Positions 6,913 to 15,588 of a stretch of DNA of 64,000 bases are shown in pieces (position 1 is the first letter of the stretch; each line of letters opens with the position of its first letter). Source of the stretch: Streptomyces sp. S465 (lineage in GTDB: Bacteria > Actinomycetota > Actinomycetes > Streptomycetales > Streptomycetaceae); contig NZ_CP114036.1 in assembly GCF_026898115.1 (NCBI RefSeq), forward strand, positions 682,001 through 746,000. Direction: 5' to 3'. The notes beneath the pieces were generated by a model. It ran no database searches, was not told where the DNA came from, and saw nothing but the letters and a program-made list of their open reading frames with translations. The translations under genes and the position numbers were made by a program.

Positions 6913-9900
6913 GTGCCTCCTGTCGCGTTCGCCAGACCCCTGGCGGCCCTGGCCGCGGTGTCCGCCCTTGTCCTGGGCGCCGCCGGCCAGGCCACCGCCG
7001 ACCCCACCCCAGCCCCGGCTCCCGAGCCGCTGCCGCGGTCGTCCTCGGAGATGCTGCGGCCCATCGCACCACCGGCCGCCAGCGGTACGACGGGCACCCG
7101 CTCCGTGGCCGACGGCGACGGACTGCAGACCGCCCGCTCCTCCCGGCCGGTCGCCCCGGGAGTGCGGCTGACCTCCTACGACCGGCTGGAGTCCGACAAA
7201 TGGCTGCGGGTGGACTCGCTGTCGGTGGACCTGGCCGGCGGCACCAAGGTCGACTATCTGCACCCCGGCCAGGTCGCGAAGCGCGAAACCGTCTCCCGAC
7301 TGGCCGCCGAGCACGACCCCGGGCCCGGCCGCCGCACGGTCGCGGCGATCAACGGTGACTTCTTCGACATCAACCAGACCGGCGCCCCCGAGGGCAACGG
7401 CATCAGCGGCGGCCGCCTCGTCAACTCCGCCTCCGCGGCCGGACCCGGACGGGCCGTCGGCATCGGACCGGCCGACGCGGGCCGCGTCCTCCAGCTCTAC
7501 TTCGACGGCACCCTGACCCTCCCCGACGGCCCCCATCCGCTCGCGGCGCTCAACGCGGCCAACGTCCCGGCCGCCGGAATCGGCGCCTACACCGCCCAGT
7601 GGGGCGGGGCGGACCGGGCGCAGACCGTGGACGGCGCACGGCGCACCGCCGAGGTCACGGTCGAGGACGGCAAGGTCACCCAGGCGGCCACCGCGCCCGG
7701 CGACGACCCGGTCCCGGCCGGTGCGACCGTGCTGGTCGGCCGGGACGCCGGCGCCGACGAGCTGTCCGAACTGGCCGTCGGCGACCCGGTATCGATGGAG
7801 TACCGGCCGCGCACCGACAGCGGCGACCTGCCGGACACCGCCGTCAGCGGCCGGGAACCGCTCGTCGTCGACGGCAAGGCGGTCGACCACGAGGGCGAGG
7901 GCAACAACACCACGGCGCCACGCACCGCCGTCGGCTTCTCCCGCGACGGCCGCACCATGCAGATCCTCACCGTGGACGGGCGGCAGGCCGACAGCGGCGG
8001 GGTCACCCTCACCGAACTGGGCCTGATGATGAAGGACGCGGGCTCCTACAGCGCGCTCAACCTCGACGGCGGCGGCTCCTCCACCCTGGTCGCCCGCGAG
8101 CCCGGCAGCGACACCCCGCGGGTGGAGAACAGCCCGTCCGACGGCAGCGAACGCCTCGTCCCCAACGGCCTCGCCCTCACCGCCCCCGACGGCAGCGGCC
8201 GGCTCAAGGGCTTCTGGGTGGACACCGCGATGGACCGCGCCTCCGCACCCACCGTGGACCCGGTCCGGGGCGGCCACCCCGAGCGGGTCTTCCCCGGGCT
8301 CACCCGCCGCCTCACCGCCGCCGGTTACGACGAGACCTACGGGCCCGCCGAGGGCACCCCGCAGTGGCACCCGGCCGACCCCCGGATCGGCCGGGTCGAC
8401 GCCGACGGCACCTTCACCGCCCGCCACAGCGGCGACACCACCGTCACCGCCCGGCGCGGCGCCGCCCACGGCGACACCGGCCTCACGGTCCTGGACCGGC
8501 TGGACCGCATCCAGCCCACCACCCGGCTGGTGGGCCTGGCCGACGCCGAGGCCACCGGCCGGTTCGGCATCGTCGGCCTGGACGCGCACGGCACCAGCGC
8601 TCCCATCGAGCCGTCCGATGTCCGACTCTCCTACGATCACGCCCTGTTCGACATCGCCCCGGACCCCGGAACGGGCACCTTCACCGTGACGGCGCGCCGC
8701 GGCGAGGCCGCGGGGCAGGTCAAGGCCACCGCCGGCGGCGCCGAGACGGTGCTCGCCGTCACCGTCGGACTGACCGAGCGGCAGGAGGCGTCCTTCGACG
8801 ACGCCGACCGCTGGGCCTTCAGCCAGGCCCGCGCCTCCGGTTCGGCCCAGGCCACATCCGACGGCCACACCGGCACCGGGCTGAAGCTGGACTACGACTT
8901 CACCCAGTCCACGGCCACCCGCGCCGCCTATGTCACCCCGCCCCAGCAGATCGCGGTGGACGGGCAGCCGCAGTCCTTCGGCCTGTGGATCAAGGGCGAT
9001 GGCAACGGGGCATGGCCCACCCTCCACCTGAAGGACGCGGCGGGCTCCGACCAGTTGCTCCGCGGCCCGTATGTGACCTGGACCGGATGGCGACATGTCG
9101 ACTTCACCGTCCCGGCCGGGATCGCGTATCCGCTGAAGGTCCACCGTTTCTACCTCGCCGAGACCTCCGCCACCCGCCAGTACACCGGCAGCGTGGTCAT
9201 CGACGACCTGACGGCACGGGTGCCGCCCTCCGTCGACCTGCCGGCGGAGAGCGCGCGCCCGGACCCGCTGATCTCCACCGCCACCTGGACGCGGGGGCGC
9301 GACTGGCGGTTCGCGGTGATGTCCGACGCGCAGTTCGTGGCCCGCGACCCGGACAGCCCGATCGTCGCCCAGGCCCGCCGCACCCTGCGGGAGATCAAGG
9401 CGGCCAAGCCCGACTTCCTGGTGATCAACGGGGACTTGGTGGACGAGGGCTCCCCCGCCGACCTGTCCTTCGCCCGCACCGTGCTGACGGAAGAGCTGGG
9501 CGATGAGTTGCCCTGGACCTACGTACCGGGCAACCACGAGGTGATGGGCGGCTCCATCGACAACTTCACCACCGCATTCGGGCCCGCGCACCGCACCTTC
9601 GACCACCGCGGCACCCGCTTCCTCACCCTGGACACCTCCCGTCTGGGACTGCGCGCCGGCGGCTACGGCCAGATCAAGGAGTTGCGCGCCCAGCTGGACG
9701 CGGCCGCGAAGGACCCCGGCATCGGCTCGGTCATGGTGATCGAGCACGTGCCGCCGCGTGACCCCACCCCGCAGCAGGGCAGCCAACTGAGCGACCGCAA
9801 GGAGGCGGCCCTGCTGGAGGGCTGGCTGGCCGACTTCCGCCGCACGACGGGCAAGGGCGCGGGGTTCATCGGCAGCCATGTCGGCACCTTCCACGCCTCA

Positions 9901-10419
9901 CGGGTGGACGGCGTCCCGTACCTGATCAACGGCAACTCCGGCAAGGACCCCGCCACCCCGCCCGGCCAGGGCGGCTTCACCGGCTGGTCGTTGGTCGGCG
10001 TGGACCAGGTCTCGGCACGGGAACAGGCGGCCGCGCGCCACGCACCGTGGCAGGGCGGCCCGGACTGGGTGTCGGTGCAGACCCGCGCCCATGTGGACGG
10101 GCTGACCGTCACCGCCCCGGCCGAACTGCCCACCGGGCAGGACGCCGACGTCACGGCGACCGTCCTCCAGGGCGACGGGGCCGATGCCCGCCGGGTGCCG
10201 GTCGGCTTCCCGCTGAGCGCGGACTGGACCGGCTCACCCCGTCTCCACATCGGCGATCCGGACGACGCCGGGCGCCATGACGTGGCGGCGTACGACCCGG
10301 CGAGCGGCAGGCTGACCGCCCTGCGCCCGGGTACGGCCACCCTCACGGTGAGCGTGAACGGCGCGACCGCGCGGGCACGCTTCACCGTCACCGCGCGGGC
10401 GGCGCGGGCCGCGGCGTAG
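6913..10419 (+). CDS. Secreted phosphodiester glycosidase plus metallophosphoesterase multidomain protein
   Basis: This 1168-residue secreted protein begins with a signal peptide (hydrophobic core about residues 8-25, cleavage near ATADP). Residues 130-420 form a phosphodiester glycosidase (NAGPA-type) domain with AAINGDFFDINQTGAPEG and LNLDGGGSSTLVAREPG. An Ig-like (BIG) stretch follows to about 620, then a carbohydrate-binding-like beta-sandwich to about 775. From about 795 there is a calcineurin-type phosphoesterase: VMSDAQFVARD, INGDLVDEGSP, PGNHEVMGG and a late GSHVGTFHASR. A second Ig-like domain closes the protein. In this set of motifs the usual DxH is replaced by DAQ. It probably degrades extracellular glycosyl phosphodiesters such as teichoic acid or nucleotide-linked sugars; the substrate is inference. 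The start is GTG; no upstream in-frame ATG exists. Confidence 0.88.
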   Translation: MPPVAFARPLAALAAVSALVLGAAGQATADPTPAPAPEPLPRSSSEMLRPIAPPAASGTTGTRSVADGDGLQTARSSRPVAPGVRLTSYDRLESDKWLRVDSLSVDLAGGTKVDYLHPGQVAKRETVSRLAAEHDPGPGRRTVAAINGDFFDINQTGAPEGNGISGGRLVNSASAAGPGRAVGIGPADAGRVLQLYFDGTLTLPDGPHPLAALNAANVPAAGIGAYTAQWGGADRAQTVDGARRTAEVTVEDGKVTQAATAPGDDPVPAGATVLVGRDAGADELSELAVGDPVSMEYRPRTDSGDLPDTAVSGREPLVVDGKAVDHEGEGNNTTAPRTAVGFSRDGRTMQILTVDGRQADSGGVTLTELGLMMKDAGSYSALNLDGGGSSTLVAREPGSDTPRVENSPSDGSERLVPNGLALTAPDGSGRLKGFWVDTAMDRASAPTVDPVRGGHPERVFPGLTRRLTAAGYDETYGPAEGTPQWHPADPRIGRVDADGTFTARHSGDTTVTARRGAAHGDTGLTVLDRLDRIQPTTRLVGLADAEATGRFGIVGLDAHGTSAPIEPSDVRLSYDHALFDIAPDPGTGTFTVTARRGEAAGQVKATAGGAETVLAVTVGLTERQEASFDDADRWAFSQARASGSAQATSDGHTGTGLKLDYDFTQSTATRAAYVTPPQQIAVDGQPQSFGLWIKGDGNGAWPTLHLKDAAGSDQLLRGPYVTWTGWRHVDFTVPAGIAYPLKVHRFYLAETSATRQYTGSVVIDDLTARVPPSVDLPAESARPDPLISTATWTRGRDWRFAVMSDAQFVARDPDSPIVAQARRTLREIKAAKPDFLVINGDLVDEGSPADLSFARTVLTEELGDELPWTYVPGNHEVMGGSIDNFTTAFGPAHRTFDHRGTRFLTLDTSRLGLRAGGYGQIKELRAQLDAAAKDPGIGSVMVIEHVPPRDPTPQQGSQLSDRKEAALLEGWLADFRRTTGKGAGFIGSHVGTFHASRVDGVPYLINGNSGKDPATPPGQGGFTGWSLVGVDQVSAREQAAARHAPWQGGPDWVSVQTRAHVDGLTVTAPAELPTGQDADVTATVLQGDGADARRVPVGFPLSADWTGSPRLHIGDPDDAGRHDVAAYDPASGRLTALRPGTATLTVSVNGATARARFTVTARAARAAA

Positions 10420-10424
10420 CCGGA

Positions 10425-10465
10425 CCGGTGGGGGCGGGGCGCGCACACCGGCCCGCCCCCACCGG
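10425..10465. terminator. Bidirectional hairpin terminator
   Basis: A perfect 14-bp stem (CCGGTGGGGGCGGG at 10425-10438, CCCGCCCCCACCGG at 10452-10465) with a 13-nt loop lies between two convergent genes, 5 bases after one stop and 2 bases before the other. Confidence 0.75.
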
Positions 10466-10467
10466 GC

Positions 10468-11034
10468 TCAGGTGTCCCATACGCGGCGGACTTGTTCGAA
10501 GCGGGTGGGCAGCGGAGCGCGGCGGCCGGCGTACCGGGCGTTCGTACGGTGGACGAAGCGACGCCAGGAGAGCACCAGCCCCTGCCGGGTGATGGGCAGC
10601 CCGGCGGCCACCGTCACACCGTTGTCATGGGTGTGGTGCACCGTCAGCAGCAGCGCGTCCGGTACCGATCCCTCCAGCTCGGCGCAGAGCTCCTGGCGCA
10701 CCCGCAGCCAGCGGCGCAGCACCAGCACGGTGCCCCGGTCCAGGCCGTGCCGGCGCGGGACGCGGTGCTTGCCGTGCTCGAGGGTCACCCACCCGGAGTC
10801 CAGGTCCAGTGCCGACAGGGTGCAGCGCAGCAGACCGCCGTACCGGGCGCCGCTGGCCCGCGCCAGGCCCACCACCACGGCGAGCCGTACGGTCTCCGGT
10901 TTGGCGCCGTCCTCCATCGCCGCCACCGACAGCTGCCGCCAGATCCACTCCGCCTCCGCCGCCGACACCAACGGCCGCGGATAGCGGTCCCGCGCCGTCT
11001 CCTTCTCGGCCTGTGCGGGTGTCCGCGCTGCCAT
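10468..11034 (-). CDS. Integrase-like protein without tyrosine-recombinase C-terminus
   Basis: This 188-residue protein resembles the catalytic-domain opening of tyrosine recombinases. AVVVGLARASGARYGGLLRC followed by LSALDLDSGWVTLEHGKHRVP lines up with the usual (T)GLRxGEL-L-LxWxDIDLxxG-I-VxxGKGxKxRxVP pattern. The sequence ends shortly after WRRFVHRTNARY. No HxLRHxxAT box and no terminal catalytic Tyr are present, so it should not be an active recombinase. No att sites, phage or conjugation genes lie nearby. Start at 11034 (MAARTPAQ) follows GGGGGTG; an ATG at 11076 is in frame but has no good ribosome-binding site. The divergent gap to the next gene contains an AT-rich CACTATTTATC that could hold a promoter. 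The function is unknown. Confidence 0.6.
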   Translation of the reverse strand: MAARTPAQAEKETARDRYPRPLVSAAEAEWIWRQLSVAAMEDGAKPETVRLAVVVGLARASGARYGGLLRCTLSALDLDSGWVTLEHGKHRVPRRHGLDRGTVLVLRRWLRVRQELCAELEGSVPDALLLTVHHTHDNGVTVAAGLPITRQGLVLSWRRFVHRTNARYAGRRAPLPTRFEQVRRVWDT

Positions 11035-11132
11035 GTGCACCCCCTGGGGAGTCCGTCCGACTGGGCCGCTTGGCACACTATTTATCTCGCCGATTCCCCC
11101 GTCAAGGCCGTCGGACCGGTACGGTCGGCGGT

Positions 11133-11636
11133 GTGCGCCTTCTGCTGATGTCCGACACCCATCTCCCCCGGCGCGCCAAGGCGCTGCCCGGGGAGCTGCT
11201 GGAGCGGCTGTCGCACGCCGATGTCGTGGTCCACGCGGGTGACTGGGTCGACCTCGCCACTCTCGATCTGCTCCAGGAGCGAGCGCGCCGGCTGATCGGG
11301 GTGTACGGCAACAACGACGGGCCCGAGCTGCGGGCGCGGCTGCCGGAGGTGGCCCGCGCCGAGCTGGCGGGGGTGCGGCTGGGCGTGGTGCACGAGACCG
11401 GACCGGCGCGGGGGCGGGAGCGGCGCTGCGCCGAGCGGTTCCCCGAGCTGGATGTGCTGGTGTTCGGGCACAGCCATATTCCGTGGGACTCCACGGCCGA
11501 GGGGCGGCTGCGGCTGCTCAACCCGGGCTCCCCCACTGACCGGCGCCGGCAGCCGTACTGTACGTTCATGACGGCCGCGATCGAGGCCGGGCGGCTGACC
11601 GCCGTGGAGCTGCACCGGCTGCCGCCCCGCCGTTGA
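11133..11636 (+). CDS. YfcE/MJ0936-family metallophosphoesterase
   Basis: This 167-residue single-domain phosphodiesterase of the YfcE type has all the calcineurin-fold metal motifs in order: MSDTHLPRR (DxH), VVHAGDW (GD), VYGNNDGPE (GN-D), VVHETG (H) and VFGHSHIPW (GHSH). LLNPGSPTDRR near the end is typical of YfcE proteins. It is cytoplasmic and likely hydrolyses phosphodiesters with Mn2+; the physiological substrate is not known. The GTG at 11133 gives VRLLLMSDTH, the usual distance from the start to the first metal motif. Transcription is divergent from the integrase-like gene and could continue toward the MFS gene 131 bp downstream. Confidence 0.88.
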   Translation: MRLLLMSDTHLPRRAKALPGELLERLSHADVVVHAGDWVDLATLDLLQERARRLIGVYGNNDGPELRARLPEVARAELAGVRLGVVHETGPARGRERRCAERFPELDVLVFGHSHIPWDSTAEGRLRLLNPGSPTDRRRQPYCTFMTAAIEAGRLTAVELHRLPPRR

Positions 11637-11767
11637 CGATCGCCGTTCCCCGGGTGTGCCGGCCGCGCCCGTTTCCGTTCCGTTCCGTTCATTCGTCTCT
11701 CTTCAGCCCCGGTGTGCGTCATGCCTTTTTCGTGATGCCGGGGATTCGTGATGCCGAGGAGTGGGCG

Positions 11768-13144
11768 ATGATGGCGGGAAACGGCGGGTCCGCAGGGCGG
11801 TGGGCGCTGGCGGCGGTGTCCGCGACGGTGTTCTGCGTCCAGTTGGACGCCTTCGCGCTGAACCTGGCCCTGCCCGGGATCGGGCGGGAGCTGGGGGCGG
11901 CGGGAGGCGGTCTCCCGTGGGTGGTGAGCGGGTATCTGCTCGCGGCCGGGGCGCTGATGGCGGGTGCCGGGCGGCTGGGCGATCTGTACGGCCGTCGCCG
12001 GTCGTTGACGGCGGGCCTGGCGGTGTTCGGCGGCGCGTCGCTGGTCTGCGCGCTCGCCCCGTCGCTTCCGGTGCTGGTGGGCGCGCGGGTGGTGCAGGGC
12101 GCGGGCGGGGCGCTGGCCATGCCGGCCGGTCTCGCCCTGCTGACGAACGCCTGTCCGCCCGGTGCGCGGGCGCGGATGACGGGCCGGGCGCTGGGCATCG
12201 GGGGCATGGCCACGGTGTGCGGGCCGTACGTGGGCGGGGCCCTCACCGAGGCCGTCTCCTGGCGGGCGGTGTTCTGGCTGAATGTGCCGGTCGCACTGGT
12301 CGCCATGGTGTGCGCGGCACGGTCCGCGGAGTCGCGCGACACCACCGCGCCGGTGTCGCTGGACGCGGCGGGGCTGGTCACGGCCACCGGGGCGCTCGCC
12401 GCGCTCGCGGTCCTGGTCGACCGTGGACACCTGTGGGGCTGGGCCTCGGGCCGCTCGGTGACGGCCCTGGCGCTGGCCGCCGTGCTCGGGGTCGTCTTCG
12501 TACGGCATGAGCGGGCGGTGGCGCATCCGCTGCTGGACCTCGCCCTGTTCGGCAACCGGCCCTTCGTGGCCCTCACGGCGGCCGGGGCGGCGGCCAACGC
12601 CGCGACCGTGGTCGTCCTGTTCGTGGTGCCCCTGGCGCTCCAGGGTCCGTGGCGGCTGCCGGCGGCGGCCGCGGGGGCGGCCTTCCTCGCCCCGGCGGCG
12701 GCGATGGCGCTGGCCGGGCCGGTGGCGGGGCGGATCCGTACGGCGGCCGCGGTGCGCGCGATGGCCGGGGCCCTGGGGCTGGGGGCGGCGGCGCTGGGCG
12801 CCGCCGCCGTGGCGACGTCCCTGCCGGTCTTCCTGCTCGCGGTCACGGGGTGCGGGGCCGCGCTCGGCCTCGCGGGCGCCCTGACGCTCATCGCCACCCA
12901 GGCGGTGGTGCGGCCCGAGCGTGCCGGGGAGGCGTCGGGGGTGACCAAGACGGTCATCACCACCGCGGCGGGGCTGGGGGTGATCCTGTCCGGGCCCGCC
13001 GCCGACGCGCACGGTGGCCCCGCCCCGGCCCCGGCCGTCGACGCGGCCCTGGTGGCGGCCGCGGGCTGCTGTCTGGCCGGGGCCGCGCTGCTGGTGCTGA
13101 CACGGTCCGGATTGAACCCCGCCTCCCGGTGGAATAAAGAGTAA
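11768..13144 (+). CDS. MFS drug-efflux transporter (DHA2-like)
   Basis: This 458-residue membrane exporter belongs to the major facilitator superfamily. DAFALNLALPGIGRELG in the first helix, GRLGDLYGRRRSL (motif A) after helix 2, VVQGAGGALAMPAGLALL (motif B region) and IGGMATVCGPYVGGAL (antiporter motif C) are characteristic of DHA2-type proton/drug antiporters. Hydrophobicity suggests about 14 helices in a rather compact protein. The ATG at 11768 sits 7 bases after GAGGAG; the frame is open further upstream but without a plausible ribosome-binding site. No regulator is adjacent, so the substrate cannot be inferred. It is probably a single-gene unit. Confidence 0.85.
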   Translation: MMAGNGGSAGRWALAAVSATVFCVQLDAFALNLALPGIGRELGAAGGGLPWVVSGYLLAAGALMAGAGRLGDLYGRRRSLTAGLAVFGGASLVCALAPSLPVLVGARVVQGAGGALAMPAGLALLTNACPPGARARMTGRALGIGGMATVCGPYVGGALTEAVSWRAVFWLNVPVALVAMVCAARSAESRDTTAPVSLDAAGLVTATGALAALAVLVDRGHLWGWASGRSVTALALAAVLGVVFVRHERAVAHPLLDLALFGNRPFVALTAAGAAANAATVVVLFVVPLALQGPWRLPAAAAGAAFLAPAAAMALAGPVAGRIRTAAAVRAMAGALGLGAAALGAAAVATSLPVFLLAVTGCGAALGLAGALTLIATQAVVRPERAGEASGVTKTVITTAAGLGVILSGPAADAHGGPAPAPAVDAALVAAAGCCLAGAALLVLTRSGLNPASRWNKE

Positions 13145-13207
13145 TTAAGGTGCATATCGGATATCCGGTTCGGTGATCTCCGCCGAGCCCGACCAGACGA
13201 GGGCGCC

Positions 13208-13765
13208 ATGACTTCTTCCCACCACGAGAACGCCTCCGCACCCGCCCCGGCCCCGGCCCCGACCAGGTCCGCGGCGCACGTCCTGCTCGCCCATGACGTC
13301 GGGCTGCTGGTCATCCGCCTCGGCGTCGGGCTGATCGTCGCCGCGCGCGGCGCACAGCATCTCTTCGGCTGGTGGGGCGGCCTGGGCATCGACAAGACGG
13401 CCGTGGCGTTCGCGCAGTTCGGCTACCCGGCGCCCAAGGCCATGGCCGTGATCGCGGGGATCATCGAAACCTTCGGCGGTCTCGCCCTCGCCGTGGGACT
13501 GCTCACCCCGCTCGCCGGCGCGGCCGTCGCGGGCACGATGGCCAACGCCGTCGCCACGGTCTGGCAGCTCGGGTATTTCGGCGGCTTCGAGTACCCGCTG
13601 CTCATCGGCGTCGGCGCAGCCGGGCTCGCACTGTCCGGGGCCGGCCGGATCTCCCTCGACGCGCTCCTGCCCGGACTGCGGTCGCAGCGGCTGATCTACG
13701 GCATCGCCGCACTGGTGCTGGCGGCGATCCTGGCGGTGGTGACGATCCTGCTCAGCAAGACCTGA
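13208..13765 (+). CDS. DoxX-family membrane protein
   Basis: This 185-residue protein has four hydrophobic helices and the DoxX signature: LLVIRLGVGLIVAARGAQHLFGWWGG followed by the helix with IAGIIETFGGLALAVGLLTPLAGAAVAGTMANA. The N-terminal 25 residues are Ala/Pro-rich. DoxX family members are small quinone-linked or redox-associated membrane proteins, but the function of most actinobacterial members is unknown. The upstream gap of about 60 bp holds an AT-rich segment (AATAAAGAGTAATTAAGG...GCATATCGGATAT), a plausible promoter. A short hairpin follows the stop. Confidence 0.85.
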   Translation: MTSSHHENASAPAPAPAPTRSAAHVLLAHDVGLLVIRLGVGLIVAARGAQHLFGWWGGLGIDKTAVAFAQFGYPAPKAMAVIAGIIETFGGLALAVGLLTPLAGAAVAGTMANAVATVWQLGYFGGFEYPLLIGVGAAGLALSGAGRISLDALLPGLRSQRLIYGIAALVLAAILAVVTILLSKT

Positions 13766-13772
13766 CCGGTGA

Positions 13773-13791
13773 CCGGCCGCCCCCCGGCCGG
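13773..13791 (+). terminator. Short hairpin after doxX
   Basis: A 7-bp inverted repeat (CCGGCCG at 13773-13779, CGGCCGG at 13785-13791) with a 5-nt loop starts 8 bases after the stop. It is short, so the call is tentative. Confidence 0.35.
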
Positions 13792-13962
13792 CCGGACAGC
13801 GGCGGGACCGCCCGGCCGGCAGCGGGCCGGGGGAACACGGGCCGCCACCCAGCGGTGCGGGTGAACACGACGGGCCGGTTCTCCGTATGGCTCTGCGCGC
13901 GTCCTGCCCTCGGGGCGCGCGCCGTCCGCACAGACCGCCACCGAAACCGGAGGCCCCCATCC

Positions 13963-14454
13963 ATGAATGACCGCTTCCCCCCTCCCATCCAGGCGTTGCC
14001 CGACGGCGACGCCGAAGTCCGCCTGGTGCTCCGGCTGCCCTGGGAGGTGGTCGCCGCACTGGGCCAGGAAGCCGGCCGGCTGGCGGCCCGGTCGCAGCGG
14101 CCGGTGAGCCTGGACGAGGCGGTCGGCCACCGGCTGCGCCACGGGAGCCCCACCATCGGCGTCCACGCGGAACCCGAACAGGAACGGAACCAGCCCGCGG
14201 CCACCGCGCCGCACGCCCCGCCGCCACGCGCGGCCCACTCCCCCGGTGAGCAGACCCGACAGGCGATCGAGAAGATCAACGCTTCGGCACATCCGCACCA
14301 CGGCACCGCCGACGGCGGCTCCGCCGAGCCCACCGGCCCCCAGCACACCAGCGGCGTACCGGAGCGGGCCCCGGCCGGCACCCGGGGCATCCTGGAGCGC
14401 CCCACCAGGGCCATCGGAACGGTGAACGGCACATCGACGGAGACGCCGGGATGA
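13963..14454 (+). CDS. Hypothetical protein, low-complexity C-terminal half
   Basis: I do not recognise this 163-residue protein. Its first 60 residues (AEVRLVLRLPWEVVAALGQEAGRL, then SLDEAVGHRL) look folded and helical, a little like a short ribbon-helix-helix or DUF2267-like start. The rest is rich in Pro, His, Ala and Thr and is probably disordered. It lacks a signal peptide and membrane segments. The ATG at 13963 follows GGAGGCCCCCATCC, which supports it as the start; the same frame is open back into doxX but that part is shadow. It precedes, but need not be co-transcribed with, the XRE regulator 111 bp downstream. Confidence 0.55.
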   Translation: MNDRFPPPIQALPDGDAEVRLVLRLPWEVVAALGQEAGRLAARSQRPVSLDEAVGHRLRHGSPTIGVHAEPEQERNQPAATAPHAPPPRAAHSPGEQTRQAIEKINASAHPHHGTADGGSAEPTGPQHTSGVPERAPAGTRGILERPTRAIGTVNGTSTETPG

Positions 14455-14565
14455 CAGGCGGCGACCTCCCGCTCCATCGACGGTACGGGCCAGGAACCAG
14501 ACCCTCGGTTGCCTATCCACAGCTGGGTCAGGCTAGCTGTTGCGAGGCCATCCATACTCGAAGCC

Positions 14566-15477
14566 ATGGATGGAAAAACGCAGCTCGGGAGCTTTCTGCG
14601 GGCGCGGCGCTCCCAGCTGAGCCCGGAGGAGGCCGGGGTACCCACCTACGGGGAGCGCCGACGCGTGCCGGGGCTTCGGCGCGAGGAGTTGGCGATGCTG
14701 GCGGGGGTGAGCGCCTCTTACTACACCCGGCTCGAGCAGGGGCAGTCACTGAGCGCGTCGCCTGCGGTCCTGGATGCCATCGCCCGAGCTCTGCGGCTGG
14801 ACGAGTCCGGGCGGCGACACCTGCACGACCTGGGCCGGGTGGACAGGCAACGCCCCCGGGGCCGGCGGCCGGCGCCGGAACGAGTGACGGAGGCGATGCG
14901 CCAGTTGCTGGACGCGCTGGACGACGTTCCCGCGATCGTTCTCGGCCGGCGCAGCGACGCACTGGCGTGGAACCGCCTGGGCCATGCGTTGTTCGCCGGG
15001 CATCTGGACCTTGGCGCCCCTGACCTGCCGGCACACCGCCCCAACATGGCCAGGCTGCTGTTCCTCGACTCCCATGTCCGTGACCTGTACGCGGACTGGC
15101 CGACCAGGGCCAGGGCGGTGGTCGCGAATCTGCGCCTGGTGGCGGCCCAGCATCCGGAGGACGCGGCGCTGCACGCGCTCCTGGGCGAACTGTCCGCAAA
15201 GAGTGCGGAGTTCGCCTCGATGTGGGCCGAACACCGTGTCAAACCCTGCACCGTCGCCGCCTATGAGATGCGCCATCCGCTGGTCGGGCCCCTGACCGTC
15301 ATCCTGCAGACCTTGAGCAGCGCGCCGGGGCCCAACGTGGTGGTCGCCACCACAGCAGCGGGCTCGCCCTCGCGGGCCGCGCTTGCTCTGCTCGCCCAGG
15401 CCACCAGCGAGGCCACCACGCGACCCGGCCTCTCCCCCGGCGCGGCACACAAACGGCCCCGCGCCGACAAGGACTGA
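14566..15477 (+). CDS. XRE-family transcriptional regulator with MmyB-like ligand-binding domain
   Basis: This 303-residue DNA-binding regulator has a helix-turn-helix at about residues 10-75 (LGSFLRARRSQLSPEEAG, VPGLRREELAMLAGVSASYYTRLEQG). A C-terminal MmyB-like domain follows (SDALAWNRLGHALF, then RLLFLDSHVRDLYADW and the late MRHPLVGPLTV), which in MmyB binds a fatty-acid-like ligand. Regulators of this class in Streptomyces usually control an adjacent small enzyme gene. Here an alpha/beta hydrolase gene follows 111 bp downstream on the same strand, the likely target. The start at 14566 (MDGKTQLGSFL) is the usual one; an ATG at 14509 is in frame but lacks a ribosome-binding site. Confidence 0.9.
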   Translation: MDGKTQLGSFLRARRSQLSPEEAGVPTYGERRRVPGLRREELAMLAGVSASYYTRLEQGQSLSASPAVLDAIARALRLDESGRRHLHDLGRVDRQRPRGRRPAPERVTEAMRQLLDALDDVPAIVLGRRSDALAWNRLGHALFAGHLDLGAPDLPAHRPNMARLLFLDSHVRDLYADWPTRARAVVANLRLVAAQHPEDAALHALLGELSAKSAEFASMWAEHRVKPCTVAAYEMRHPLVGPLTVILQTLSSAPGPNVVVATTAAGSPSRAALALLAQATSEATTRPGLSPGAAHKRPRADKD

Positions 15478-15588
15478 CCCCCACGACGGCATCGGGTCTG
15501 CCGCCACACCTTGGCAGTTCAGGAAAACAGCGGGCGATGCATCGGCACGTTCTGCCGCATGCCCGAAAACAGAGCAGAAGGAGGAATC

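Noticed and set aside
6238..9894. 1218-codon minus-strand open frame antisense to the secreted phosphoesterase
   Set aside because: Gly/Val/Arg-rich shadow opposite a gene with clear signal peptide and catalytic motifs.
10468..11034. Integrated mobile element suggested by the integrase-like gene
   Set aside because: No tRNA target, direct repeats, phage or conjugation genes nearby, and the protein lacks catalytic residues.
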